Of a stretch of 64,000 nucleotides of DNA, positions 1 to 10,080 are shown in pieces. How positions within the stretch are numbered: the stretch's first letter is position 1; each line of letters starts with the position of its first letter. Both the position numbers and the translations under genes were made by a program. The notes beneath the pieces were generated by a model that saw only the letters and a list, made by a program, of their open reading frames with translations, did no database searches and was not told the DNA's origin. The DNA comes from Pristionchus mayeri (taxonomy: Eukaryota > Nematoda > Chromadorea > Rhabditida > Neodiplogasteridae): the NCBI GenBank assembly GCA_036245805.1, contig BTRK01000001.1:17119087-17183086 (forward strand). Reading direction: 5' to 3'.

Positions 1-440
1 TGCAATGCAATATTGCAGGCGAGGAATATTGCAGGGCTCGTGGGGAGGGATACAGTACCCTGGATACAGCAACTAAATTATTGGCACATTGCCGGGAGAA
101 GGGGGGATTTCCTGAAGCTACAGTAATCGAAAGCAGGCGGTGAATGAGGAGGAGCAGGTACTTGGAGGCTACAGTGCCCACCGAATTTGATTACAGGCTT
201 ATGGCCATCCGCTTCGGGGAGCGAGAGGAACAAGGAATGGAAATGTGCGCAAGGGGGAGGGGACAGTATCCGGGATACCGTAATCCTAGGGTGTTGACAC
301 AGTGCCAATAATACGAAGGGATACGGTATCGATGCTCAGGTTCGGGAAACATACGGAGGAGGGGAATGCGCACACTGGGGGAGGGGACGGTACCCGGGAT
401 ACAGTAATCTTAGGATGTTGGCACAGTGCCAATAATAGTA
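1..440. repeat. Degenerate direct repeats rich in TACNGTA
   Basis: No gene is seen. A block near 233-311 recurs near 361-436: both contain a GGGGGAGGGGAC run, a GGATACNGTAATC segment and end in CAGTGCCAATAATA. A third, more decayed unit lies near 39-100. The 7-mer TACNGTA occurs at 51, 119, about 276, about 331 and about 399. The last unit ends at the AT-rich Polinton flank, so this is probably host satellite-like DNA next to the insertion. Confidence 0.6.
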
Positions 441-599
441 GTATAGTAATCCGTGATTATAATACCACTTCGACTTCTTCTTCATTTTGAACACTTTTGA
501 TGTTCAAATGTTAAATAATCAATCTATTTACCTCACTTTTCTCCAATTTCCAAGAAACTGCCTATTTTAAGATGCTCAAAAATTGTAAATAAATACGAA

Positions 600-975
600 A
601 TATCAAGAGTTTACTATGACAAAAATTGAAGTGGTGACGATTTTTTTTCCTCCTCACTTTCTTAGATTCAAATGACCAAAATTGTACCCATTCAATTAAC
701 AGTTTCTTAAAACCCTGAGGTGACGAAAATTTTTAAAAGGTGGTATTATAAAAAATAATCAAATTCACTCCCCATTTTCTTAAAACCCTGAGGTGACGAA
801 AATTTTTAAAAGGTGTAATTATAAAAAAATTGTATCTAAATAACCTAATTCACTCTCTTTACACCCTGAGGTGGTGAAATTTTTAAAAACTGGTATTATA
901 AAAATACACAACTTTTCTCAAAACTCTGAGGTGACGAAATTTTTAAAAACTGATATTATAAAAAATAGGCTAAAT
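600..975. repeat. Subterminal tandem repeats of the Polinton
   Basis: Four imperfect units of roughly 70-75 bp each carry CCTGAGGTGACGAAA (or a close variant), then TTTTTAAAA, then GGTATTATAAAAA. They start near 711, 785, 865 and 931, and a weaker GTGGTGACGA match lies near 630. The last unit ends at the start codon of the protease gene. An inverted TATAATACCAC lies near 455-467. Repeats of this kind near an end could be transposase or replication-protein sites, or promoter elements for the protease. Confidence 0.6.
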
Positions 976-977
976 AA

Positions 978-1391
978 ATGCCAAAATTCCGAAAAGACCT
1001 ACCAGCTTTGAGTAACTTAGACCTCCTAGAACTCGTCAAATCGTTAAAAATAAAAAAATTCCGAGGTGTTTTTATGCGTGATGGACTTCCTGATAAGATA
1101 AAAGATTTGGAAACGGGTATTGTTAACCTGGATTCGAGTAACGGGGATGGCACTCATTGGGTCTGTTATTCCAAAAAGAAAGATAAGAGTTACTACTTCG
1201 ATTCCTTTGGATTAGACCCTCCAGAAGAAATCATCACTTATTTGAAAAGTGAAGATAAAAATAAAATAATTGAAAGCTCAACATTCCAAATTCAAGAATT
1301 TAATACTCATCATTGTGGTTACTACTGTTTGTTACTTCTCAAATTATTAGAATCTTATAACTATCGAAAATCTGTAATCGGTCTAATATGA
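978..1391 (+). CDS. Polinton adenain-like cysteine protease (capsid maturation)
   Basis: This 137-residue ORF matches the adenovirus-protease/Ulp1-like family that processes capsid proteins in Polintons. Visible family features are His60 in GTHWVC, an acidic Asp75 in YFDSFG, Gln106 and the catalytic Cys113 in HHCGYYC, giving the expected His-Asp-Gln-Cys order and spacing. It is shorter than the usual family length of about 200 residues, missing mostly C-terminal sequence, but the catalytic core is whole. It lies just inside the left end, immediately after the subterminal repeats, convergent with the polymerase gene whose 3' end is about 70 bp away. The assignment is by motif and position; activity is inferred. 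Confidence 0.85.
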   Translation: MPKFRKDLPALSNLDLLELVKSLKIKKFRGVFMRDGLPDKIKDLETGIVNLDSSNGDGTHWVCYSKKKDKSYYFDSFGLDPPEEIITYLKSEDKNKIIESSTFQIQEFNTHHCGYYCLLLLKLLESYNYRKSVIGLI

Positions 1392-1461
1392 ATCCCGTCA
1401 TCCATTACAACTCCTTTCGGATAGATAGGGGATAAACCAGTTTTATTTAGTTCATATGTTT

Positions 1462-4400
1462 TCATAGTTTTATCAATAAATCTAAAACCTTTGTATCTCC
1501 ATTAATCAATTCATTGTTCATTAGACAGCACAAATATTTCTCTTTTGTCAATATGTTACTATTTCTACATTTTTGAACTCCTTTAGCAGACATTTTCTCT
1601 TTTTCGTCATTCCAAACAAAATATGTCTTACTATTTAATGCCACCATTCCATCTCCTTCAAACTCAACTTTGAAGAAACCTGGTGTTCTTTTATCAATAG
1701 CTTTGAATTCACCATCTCTAGGGAAAAAACTATATTTCTCTTTTTCGAATTCTTCTCTCAATTCAGGTTTAATCAAACTTTCAAAATCTCCAGAACGAGC
1801 CATATATGCTGAATCAGTATCCATTTGTGTACGTTGATGATCACTTCGAGGGATATATTTATCAATAAAATCATAATTGAATTGTAGCATCCTTAATTTA
1901 GAATCGTCATAGACACTACACGCGATTTGAATAGGCATGTTTTGCTTCACCTTTTTCGATTTCTTAACAACTTCATAAACCCCATCATACTCTTCACTGT
2001 CGAAATAAAAGTAATCATTTTTAGCTCTATTAAACTGCTTCTCATCACAAAATGTTACTTTTCTATGTTTATTCTTATCCATACCAGTTACCCCAAAGCT
2101 TGCATTCCCTACCGTTTTTGATCCTTCAGAAATTGGAGAATACTTTTTATCGACATCTCCTTTACGTCTTTCATCAGACACCCAATTCATAAAATCTTTG
2201 AATATTCTCCCTCGTTTAGCTTCTATAACTCCGTGTAATTTTGTGACGATACAACCATGTTCTAGCATCCATCGCAATCTTGTGGATTTTATTAGTATTT
2301 TCTCAGCTTTTAGTGCAGTAATAAGTTTTTTACTTTTAGATGGTTTTCTTTTTAATGTTTCTAGAATGTGATTAGTGTATTCACCACACACACTCTCGTC
2401 AAACTCTTTATTAACAAATATCGGACACATTTCTCCAAAATATTCCCATTTATCTTCTGGTACCTCTATGTCTACTTCTAAAAATACGAAAAACGAAAAA
2501 GTATTACTCATCAAACTTTTTTCATATTTCACCCAATCATTGGTTTCCTGCCAATACAACTTTCCACAAGGCATTTGTTCACCAAGACACCATAAATATA
2601 ACGCATTGGCATCAAAGCCAACTATTTTCTTAACTACTTTACCTTCTTTATCGTAATACCATTCTTTTTTATCTTGATCGTAATGTACCCGAGTGATTTG
2701 TGTTTTATCCTTTTCATGATATCTATGGAATACTATCGAAGCTCCACCTGTAATATTATTTTTAAATTTGTAAAAAGCATCTTTATTTTCCTCCCCGAAC
2801 AACCAAATCATTGGATGATCCTTTTCCCATCTCAAGAGAGCTTTTCTTCTGTAGAACGCCTTGAATAACATGTTAGATCTTACATTATTACAATTTTTAC
2901 AACATGCCACACAATTATCTTTTGTATGCGATTTTTTACAATCAAGTCTATCTAGCGACCATGTATCTTCTTAAACAGAACCAACAATAATAACATTTAT
3001 AATTTTCTCTTTTCAAGATATCAAAGATGTCTTCAACTTCTACAATGTTGCTAGTTGGTCTACCAGATTCCATGTCTTGTTTGAAATAATTATATATTCT
3101 TTTTTCTACAATTCTTTCATCTAATTCCAAAGTATAATTAGTTTTTACAGATTTTTGCAGATTTTTCAAATTTCCATCAACTTTATGAAATTTTTTTCTT
3201 TCATGTGTTTCTTTTTCAATGAAGAATAGAAATCTTCGATTTTTAAACTTTCAATAGGGAACTAATTTGTCGTAACTGTCAAACCATTCATAAGGAAACC
3301 AACCTTTCTGTTCACCAACATCATACGCTTTAAATAATTTCTTAAGACTCGTACCAGCCGCACAATACCCCATTTGATCGAGAAATATAAACCTACTAGT
3401 TTTTATTGTCTTATATCTATTACTTCCTTCCTTTATAAGAAATGGGTTTTTATCTCTTTTTATCACCTCACTCATAAAACCTTCATTAGCGAGCAAATTT
3501 ATATACCACCACTATTGAAACCGATAATAGGAACAACTGAACAATATTGTAAGACTTTTTTAAGGTTCTTAGTATCACCCTCTTCTGCTAATCTTTCTAT
3601 CAAAGGTTTTAACTTTTCACTCATTAGTTCATCAGCTTCACCTCCGATTTCATCGAAATAATCAAACATCTGTTTTGTTATCTCCCTCGGATTATCACTC
3701 AATATAAACTTCTCCTCTTCAAATCGAGGGACGTTAGAAGTTATTGAAGCTGAAACTGGAACATGTTTAGCAACGTAGTTTAATTTTCTTTCATTTTCAC
3801 CAGATTCTTCTCCTTGAAGTACTTTCAGACCGATAGCTTCCAAATCAAATACAATTAAATAATCATACTTGAAGTCTACTTCAACATCATAATAGTCGGA
3901 AAGTTCGACTATTAAGTTTCTTTTTTTGTTCCACAGAGTTGGATATTTGGGAAAAATATCTACTTGCTCCATTTGACAAGTATCAACATGTCTTTGTAGA
4001 TCAACATTATTCCTACATTTGAAACCACATCTATTACATAAATAAAGTTTAACTAGTTTTTGTAGATCAGTAATATATGAAAAATGATCGAGATACAAAT
4101 TCAAATAAATAGACGTTCTCGATTCGTTGAAAGAAGATTTTCTAATATACGAAATAGATCCACCTTCATAATAGCTGACGATGTTAACAGCAAATTCTTC
4201 ACATTTTTCTTCGTAACGATCCAATTCGTTTACATAATCAAAACCTACATAATCTTTAACACATCGTTTACCATTATAAAATTTGGTAAATAGTTCCTTT
4301 GATTTCTGAACATATCGATCAATTCTGCTTCCTGAAGCTAATGCCATACAATTCCAAAAACACATATTATCATTATCATTATCATTATCCAAAGTTTTGA

Positions 4401-5526
4401 TGAATCTAGATTTTTTAATATAATCAGGTAATTGTACTTTACTTCCTATTGGAAAATCTAATCTAGTAATCTTAACACCCATCCCATATACCCCAAGAAT
4501 GATTGTTTTTGAATCAGGTCGACTTTTACTCAAATGTATCGTAATCGATTCTTGTGTTAGCTTTTGTTTGATACTTTTAAGATCTTCCGCATTTTTCATT
4601 AATACAGGGTTACTGAAGAAATAATCATTCTGCCCTGGTTTGAAAAGCTTAACTTCATTATCTTTCTCAGTTACATATCCAAACATGATATTAAATTTGA
4701 TATCATTGTTTTCACGTTCATATGTAGTATCTAAGAAGGAATGAATATCATCAATAGACTTTAAATTGTTGAAGAATGTTGATTTCAAATACTTACCTTC
4801 TTTTTCTTCTGGGTACTTACATCTTTCTTGGAATACTAAGTTTCTCACAGTTTCACTGTGAATGGTTTCATTAATTACTATATATTCACCGTATACTTGA
4901 GCAACTCCCTCCGATTTTTGGGGTGTCGAAGCATTATTTCGGTGTTTTGATTGAATCATACTTAATTTAACAAATTTAGTGATCACTTCATCTTCTCGAT
5001 TATTGATTACTTTATTCACTAAAGATGTACACACTGTTTTATAAAATGCATTCCTATTTTCTCCTGCTCGGAGAATTTGTAATTCTGTATTGACGTCAAA
5101 GTCAAATGGAGAAATAATATATTTTATTAATCCAATATTAACCCATTTCGATTTCATACACTCTAGATGAAACATTATATTGACATCACCGTTTAAAATA
5201 TCATCAGTCACAAGTTTCTCCTTGTTCTTGAGAAAAGAAGTCAAACTCTTTCTGACGAGATTATTATAAGAATTAATGTCGATTGTGAGAAAAGTAATTA
5301 ATGACGATTGTATATTTAAAATGTTTTTATCATTCAAATTCCGATAAACAGTTTTTTTCGAAACGTTGTTATCTTTATCTTCAGTATCATTGTTAGAATA
5401 TCGTTTGATGAATTCCTCCATTTCTCCTACCGTCATTTTTGAAATTTGTTTATTAGTCATTAACAACTTTCTTTCTTTATTAATTCTTCTAACCTCACTA
5501 CGAAGTTGATCCTGCTTTCTAACCAT
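1462..5526 (-). pseudogene. Protein-primed family B DNA polymerase (pPolB), broken
   Basis: The reading frame starts at 5526 and runs to 1462, but is split into segments 5526-3499, 3496-3251, 3169-2948 and 2910-1462 lying in two different frames, so at least two frameshifts and one stop interrupt it. The first segment has a C2H2-like zinc finger (CNRCGFKC...HVDTC) and the exonuclease I motif FDLEAIG. The second has KGWFPYEW, a signature of protein-primed polymerases. The last carries palm motif A (FDANALYLW), motif B (TVGNASFG) and motif C (MDTDSAYM). The enzyme would replicate the element from a terminal protein primer; the long N-terminal part may include that protein. Sequence is well preserved around the breaks, suggesting recent loss. 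Confidence 0.9.
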
Positions 5527-5625
5527 TGTTACTTTAAAAATTAAATTTCGATTATTATTACTTTTTCAAAATTAAGCGGTTACAATGTTCCCTATTTATT
5601 AACAAAAAAATTTTATCAACGCATT

Positions 5626-5838
5626 TCAATTTCCGGATTCGTCAGCTCTTTGACTAACGCTATGAATTCGATCATCTTTTTTCTTCATTGCTTTCACCTC
5701 ACGTGCTTGTAGAATCATAGATCTTAGTTTATTGTTGATTGTAAAAACTTCTTTACGTACTTCGTCTCGATTCATTTTCTTTAGTTCTTTTAAACTTTTG
5801 ATCTTCTCATCGTCGGAATACTTTAGTAGACCATACAT
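5626..5838 (-). CDS. Small charged Polinton ORF, unknown
   Basis: This 70-residue, lysine- and glutamate-rich ORF lies between the polymerase start and the divergent ORF at 5901. It is predicted to be mostly helical, with no recognised motif. It is about 100 bp upstream of the polymerase start and on the same strand, so it could be co-expressed. It could also be an upstream exon or leader of the polymerase gene. I do not recognise a family. Confidence 0.4.
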   Translation of the reverse strand: MYGLLKYSDDEKIKSLKELKKMNRDEVRKEVFTINNKLRSMILQAREVKAMKKKDDRIHSVSQRADESGN

Positions 5839-5900
5839 ATTTTATTTATTTAATATAAATATATTTTTTCAAATAATTTACTTAATAATAAATATTAAAA

Positions 5901-6890
5901 ATGTCTTTAGTAGAAGTCTACGATCCTAAAAAACGAAATGAAATCGTCCAAAGTTATTTAAATAATCGAAAGGAGCACAAGCTTAAGAATTTACACGAAA
6001 GAAATGACTTAGAAAATGTTGAAGACCATCGTGTTGAAGTGTTTAAGCCTATTTTAGAATCAAATAGAAGATTGCAAAATGAAATAATTGAAGAGAAAAA
6101 TAAGATAGTTGAAACACTAAATAGTTTCAAAGAAGGAGTTCAACGTTATGAAAATGTGAAAATTAAAGAAAATCAACATTCCATTGAATCTAAAGAAACC
6201 ATGAAGGAAGAGAAAACAATTAAAGTAAGCAATTTGATTGCTTCATACCTTCAAGATAATAAAGATAGAAGTTTAGCAGGATATTCTCTTAGATATAATA
6301 CAAATGAGAAGAAATACACAATCGGAAATCAAGACGTATCCTTCGATAATAACACTATCAGAATCAATGATGTATATTATAATGCAACTAACGGTTTAAT
6401 GGAATTATTAACAAAAAAATCACCTAATTTGATTGTGATTGAAGAAAAAGATACACGTTCGTACCGAGAAATTTTGACATCTTCTAATGCCTTGTACCAA
6501 GGTTTTGATAATACAGTGAAAAGATACAATGCTGATTCAAGTGATAAGTGGAGATTCATTAAAGCTAATTATTTTGTAACTAAGACTACCAATGAAATGC
6601 CGGAAAAATCTTTAAATAATTCACCTAAAACAAATCCTCCCAATCCAAAAGGATCTAGCATTTCCGAAGGGTTCTTTTCCGAAGGAAGGAGAACTGACTT
6701 TCTACCTTCTAATTTAAATTCACTTATCAATTCCTTAAAATTATCTATTGGTTCTTATCAAGCTGGAAATAAAAATGAGTACAACAAAATTCATTCTATT
6801 TTGGTAAAAATTTTTCGACAGAAATTACTTAGACAGAAAAAGATAAAAAAGAAAGACCTAGGAGTCATTTATTTGAATATCGGTCTCTAA
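5901..6890 (+). CDS. Conserved Polinton ORF of unknown function (PY-like)
   Basis: The 329-residue protein has a helical, glutamate/lysine-rich N-terminal half (about residues 1-110, probable coiled coil) and a globular part from about 115 to 225. That part contains IGNQDVSFDNNTIRI, then a YYNATNGLMELLT-type segment and a YREILTSSNALYQG segment. This pattern (glycine, aspartate, Y-x-A/G-T-x-G-L-x-E-L-L-T, then Y-x-x-I-L-x-x-x-N-A) is one I recall from a conserved ORF of animal Polintons without known function. The C-terminus is basic. It is divergent from the polymerase side genes and the 63-bp gap between 5838 and 5901 may hold a shared promoter. Confidence 0.65.
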   Translation: MSLVEVYDPKKRNEIVQSYLNNRKEHKLKNLHERNDLENVEDHRVEVFKPILESNRRLQNEIIEEKNKIVETLNSFKEGVQRYENVKIKENQHSIESKETMKEEKTIKVSNLIASYLQDNKDRSLAGYSLRYNTNEKKYTIGNQDVSFDNNTIRINDVYYNATNGLMELLTKKSPNLIVIEEKDTRSYREILTSSNALYQGFDNTVKRYNADSSDKWRFIKANYFVTKTTNEMPEKSLNNSPKTNPPNPKGSSISEGFFSEGRRTDFLPSNLNSLINSLKLSIGSYQAGNKNEYNKIHSILVKIFRQKLLRQKKIKKKDLGVIYLNIGL

Positions 6891-7216
6891 AATCTTATGA
6901 TATGTCCCAAGAGTATTAATTTAAAAAGATTTACATTCACTTTCACATTCTAACGATAAAAGGTTAGCTATAAGAAACTTCATGTTTGTGTTATCTATAG
7001 TAGTAATTGTATGTACTAAAGCTTTCAGATACTTCACAGCTATTTCTTTAGTTGCTTCATTCCTTGTGTAAACTTCTATCTTTTGAACGTCCTTTAAAAA
7101 TGTAGCTAAGTTCAATTTATCTTCACTCATTTATATATCTTGAAAATGTTTTAATTTTTGCAACGTATTCATCACAGAGATCTTAGAGTAATTTATTTGA
7201 ATATCGGTCTATAATC
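6863..7216. repeat. Direct repeat from a local duplication
   Basis: ATTTATTTGAATATCGGTCT occurs at about 6870-6889 and, with one change, at about 7191-7210, each just downstream of a copy of the same small ORF family's 3' region or the PY-like stop codon. Together with the protein similarity of the two ORFs this indicates a roughly 320-bp offset tandem duplication in the element. Confidence 0.6.
6921..7130 (-). CDS. Short paralogue of the 7219-7842 ORF
   Basis: The 69-residue product aligns with the N-terminal part of the neighbouring longer ORF: both begin with an acidic start followed by LATF(L/M)KD(V/I)QKI, then a TKEIA-type helix, an ITTID segment and end in ECESECKS / ECKSECKS. It lacks the longer protein's C-terminal half. 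Together with a duplicated flank (see the repeat entry) this marks a segmental duplication followed by truncation. Function unknown. Confidence 0.5.
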   Translation of the reverse strand: MSEDKLNLATFLKDVQKIEVYTRNEATKEIAVKYLKALVHTITTIDNTNMKFLIANLLSLECESECKSF

Positions 7217-7218
7217 CA

Positions 7219-7842
7219 TCACTTAGAAGTTTGCTTCTGAATAATATTATTCTCCGATCCTCTTCCTTTCTTAATGTAAGCTCTAGAAACATTTGGAAAG
7301 TCTTCTGATACGCTAATTCTTTTGAACTTCTCACTAAGTTCTTTATCATCTAATTCAATATCGTTGAGAAAGTCGAGACATTCCTGATTTGTTAACGTTT
7401 TCTTATTTCTCAAAGTCAGTGATAAATCAATAGAAGGTAATTCAACTTCAACTGCTTTTTGCTTCTCATTATACTTTCTTCTGAGTGCATTGTGTTCATC
7501 TCTTTCTTTCTGTAATTCTGTATGCAATGTTGTAATCATCAATTGCTTCTTCTTATTTGATACTCCAAGATTATTGATAATAATGGATTTACATTCACTT
7601 TTACACTCAGATGACATGTGCTTAGTAAAAGCAAATTTATATGAGAATTTATCAGATGGAGATAATTTCGATTCATCTATAGTAGTAATCATTTTTTCTA
7701 ATGTATCTAAATAATTTTGTGCTATGTCTTTGGTATGATCATTTTTTATGTAAACAAGTATTTCTGAAAAGTATAGATCTTTTTTCCCATCAATCTTTTG
7801 AATGTCCTTCATAAATGTAGCTAATTTCAATTGATCTTCCAT
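7219..7842 (-). CDS. Polinton ORF, unknown, helical
   Basis: The 207-residue ORF begins LKLATFMKDIQKI and is largely helical, with a probable coiled coil at about residues 95-130 (QLMITTLHTELQKERDEH). The C-terminus is basic (IKKGRGSENN). A cysteine pair SSECKSECKS sits near residue 80. It is paralogous to the shorter ORF at 6921-7130. It is divergent from the small HTH-like gene at 8011, with an AT-rich repeat-bearing gap between them. I do not recognise a family. Confidence 0.5.
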   Translation of the reverse strand: MEDQLKLATFMKDIQKIDGKKDLYFSEILVYIKNDHTKDIAQNYLDTLEKMITTIDESKLSPSDKFSYKFAFTKHMSSECKSECKSIIINNLGVSNKKKQLMITTLHTELQKERDEHNALRRKYNEKQKAVEVELPSIDLSLTLRNKKTLTNQECLDFLNDIELDDKELSEKFKRISVSEDFPNVSRAYIKKGRGSENNIIQKQTSK

Positions 7843-7869
7843 TTATATGGAATATAAATTCTTAACATT

Positions 7870-8010
7870 TTTCTTTAAATTCATTATGGTCATATGGCAT
7901 TGTAAAATGGTTAAATGGTAAGGAATTAAGGTATGGTAAAATGGTAAAATGGTAAGGAATTAAGGTATGGTAATATGGTAATATGGTATGGAAAAAAATA
8001 TACATTATAA
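7870..8010. promoter_or_regulatory. AT-rich ATGGTA repeat block between divergent genes
   Basis: The gap between the divergent ORFs at 7842 and 8011 is filled with short direct repeats built from ATGGTAA and ATGGTAAGGAATTAAGGT, the longer unit occurring twice (about 7912-7934 and 7947-7970). Position between divergent start codons makes it a candidate bidirectional promoter or a replication-related site. No TATA element stands out because the whole block is AT-rich. Confidence 0.4.
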
Positions 8011-8268
8011 ATGGAAGTAAACAAACTAATTAATGAACTTAAATTATATGACTTTAAAAAGAATAGTATTCACTCTTTTCATCTTAAGACAGGCATTTCT
8101 CAAAAAACAATCAAAAAATATTTAGTTCAAAATAATATACCTCACAATTCAAAAGTAATTAAAAATGAAATAAAGAGAGATTCCTCAGGAAGGTATTGCA
8201 TCAATTACAAAGAAAAAGAAGAAGAAGAAGAAGATACTCCAAGGAAAACTGACGTTGATATAAGTTGA
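8011..8268 (+). CDS. Small helix-turn-helix-like protein
   Basis: The 85-residue ORF has a segment at about residues 20-45 (FHLKTGISQKTIKKYLVQ) with the spacing of a helix-turn-helix: a helix, a glycine turn, then S-Q-K-T-I-K-K-Y-L as a recognition helix, reminiscent of replication initiator or repressor domains. The tail is acidic (KEKEEEEEDTP). It sits downstream of the repeat block described above, which could be its target. The fold assignment is inference from pattern only. Confidence 0.45.
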   Translation: MEVNKLINELKLYDFKKNSIHSFHLKTGISQKTIKKYLVQNNIPHNSKVIKNEIKRDSSGRYCINYKEKEEEEEDTPRKTDVDIS

Positions 8269-8364
8269 AATTATAGGAGGATAGATTTAACGAAGAAAAG
8301 AACACCAGAAGAACAAATTGCTTTTATACAAAACAGTATTTCTAATCGATAAAAGTGAGCAAGT

Positions 8365-9141
8365 TTAAACAAAGAGAAAGAAATATTTCAAATTCTTTCT
8401 AAACTTTCCATAATTTTGATCACTTGTTTTGTCTATTGTTAGAAAAGAATATTTTTCATTCCAAATATCTCTAACCATAGAGTAGAATTCTTTCTTCTCA
8501 ATTTCCCCACAATGATCACGGTAAATGTAATCTAGATTCAATTTATCTTGAGGGAAAACTATGAAAAGGTTGGCATTCTCTCTAATGGTGTTCTTGGGAA
8601 GTTTTATGTAATTCTGTGAAATGTAGAAACAATCAATGTTATTATGCCTTCCTCGAGTATAATATTGTTCTATTTTATTTTGCTTCTCTAATATTAAATC
8701 ATCAAAAATCATAAGAGTTTTCTTATCTGGATCAATAGAACTAGGATCTGGAATATCTTCTAAATTTTCAGAAGTGTAAACTTTGATTACATTTTCTTCT
8801 TTATTTTCCTTTTCTTCTATTATGAAGTTTTGTTTTCTGAAACATTCTCTAATTTCTTTTTTACTTAGACCATTTTCGAAACCATATATGAGAACTTGAT
8901 AGCAAGGTTGGAATAAAGTAGTTGAGAAAATATACAATGTATTATAGTCTAGATACTCTTCACTCACCCCATTTTGTGGATTCGTATGCGAGTCGAGGAG
9001 TAAGTTAATTAGTAAATTAGTTTTACCACATCCTGACTTTCCAATTAAGCAAGCTCTAATATTACTAGGTAAAATAGGATTATTATTTCTTTTCGAATAG
9101 TAATTTTCAACTGAATAATTTGAAAAATCAGAAGACATCAT
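8365..9141 (-). CDS. Polinton genome-packaging ATPase (FtsK/HerA, A32-like)
   Basis: This 258-residue ORF has a Walker A motif GKSGCGKT at residues 34-41, a Walker B LMIFDDL near residue 145, and downstream YISQNYIKLPKNTIRENAN, matching the SQxY...P...R.N segment typical of A32-like packaging ATPases. The length is usual for the Polinton enzyme. The frame is intact. Its role is to pump element DNA into a capsid. It is divergent from the minor capsid gene at 9237, separated by about 95 bp of AT-rich DNA. Confidence 0.92.
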   Translation of the reverse strand: MMSSDFSNYSVENYYSKRNNNPILPSNIRACLIGKSGCGKTNLLINLLLDSHTNPQNGVSEEYLDYNTLYIFSTTLFQPCYQVLIYGFENGLSKKEIRECFRKQNFIIEEKENKEENVIKVYTSENLEDIPDPSSIDPDKKTLMIFDDLILEKQNKIEQYYTRGRHNNIDCFYISQNYIKLPKNTIRENANLFIVFPQDKLNLDYIYRDHCGEIEKKEFYSMVRDIWNEKYSFLTIDKTSDQNYGKFRKNLKYFFLFV

Positions 9142-9236
9142 ATGTAAGATGTAAAAAAATACTTAATTTAATAATATGAAATTCTTTCATTAAATTGAAA
9201 AATAAAAGATGAATTTGAAAATAAAAAAACTAATAA

Positions 9237-9629
9237 ATGACTACTCTATTCCTAGAATTATCCTCTACTAATGAAAAAACCTTCCAATTCGATTTTCCAC
9301 AAAGTTTCTTGGAAAAAGAACTTTCACTTGCAGTAGTGAAAATAGAAGGATCATTAGAAGAACTTGAAACTTCTCAGAATGTCATTTATTTATCGTGTAA
9401 TTTAATATGTGATACCTATGTTGGTGAACGACAGAGTAACATCATTTGTAAAATCAATGCTAAAAATAAAAATAAAAATAGGATTTACTTCGAGCCAAAA
9501 AATCTAATTTATCACAAAGTTGTGAATAGACCAAGCTTAATCACTCTCAAAGTAGTTGATGAGAAGAATAACCTTATACGCTTTGAGAATTGTGATTTAC
9601 ACATTCAATTACACCTCAAACCTGTTTAA
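9237..9629 (+). CDS. Polinton minor capsid (penton) protein, single jelly roll
   Basis: The 130-residue protein is short, beta-rich and ends in LITLKVVDEKNNLIRFENCDLHIQLHL, of which the pattern hydrophobic-x-L-x-V-x-D-E...F...D-x-H-I-x-L-H-L is the characteristic C-terminal strand pair of Polinton and related penton jelly rolls. The frame is intact and lies in the expected neighbourhood between the ATPase and the major capsid gene. It would form the capsid vertices. The call is by pattern and position rather than strong identity. Confidence 0.75.
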   Translation: MTTLFLELSSTNEKTFQFDFPQSFLEKELSLAVVKIEGSLEELETSQNVIYLSCNLICDTYVGERQSNIICKINAKNKNKNRIYFEPKNLIYHKVVNRPSLITLKVVDEKNNLIRFENCDLHIQLHLKPV

Positions 9630-9635
9630 AGGCGT

Positions 9636-9890
9636 TTAAAGTCTCTTAAAGCCAGAACCACTTTTTAGAGCTTTTAGAAAGATACTATTTTCTTTAGATA
9701 ATTTCTCATTATTTTTATGATTTTTTGAAACTCTTTCTTCTCTTGGAATTTCTATTTTATTTTTATCTTCTTTTCTCCTGATATTTACCTTTTCTTCTTT
9801 TACTTTATTTTCGATTAATTGTATTTTATCTTTATCTTTTCCCGGGGTTATAATATAGCTTGAATTACCTCCAGAGTTGAAGAATCTCAT
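9636..9890 (-). CDS. Small basic Polinton ORF, unknown
   Basis: An 84-residue lysine- and glutamate-rich ORF, starting MRFFNSGGNS and ending GSGFKRL. The middle is low-complexity and charged. It is convergent with the minor capsid gene (6 bp between stops). It might be a small capsid-associated or DNA-condensing protein, but nothing in it proves that. Confidence 0.4.
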   Translation of the reverse strand: MRFFNSGGNSSYIITPGKDKDKIQLIENKVKEEKVNIRRKEDKNKIEIPREERVSKNHKNNEKLSKENSIFLKALKSGSGFKRL

Positions 9891-10044
9891 TATTTATTTA
9901 GAGTAAGATTTTTTTCATAAATTGAAAATAAAATAATGAAAATGATGAAAAAGTACAACGAAATATATAATTAATCAACAATTAAAGACCTCCTTGATGG
10001 ATAACGATTTAATTCTATTAATTCCAAGGGATCTTGGCGTTTCT

Positions 10045-10080
10045 TAGTTCTTTTAATATTATTATTATTATTATTATTCA
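10045..10080. repeat. (ATT)n microsatellite
   Basis: A short ATT run encoding seven asparagines in the cytoplasmic tail of the broken glycoprotein. Confidence 0.8.

Noticed and set aside
9636..9890. A processed capsid peptide with an adenain cleavage site
   Set aside because: The GSGF and NSGG sequences do not fit the (M/I/L)xGx-G or related consensus well enough.
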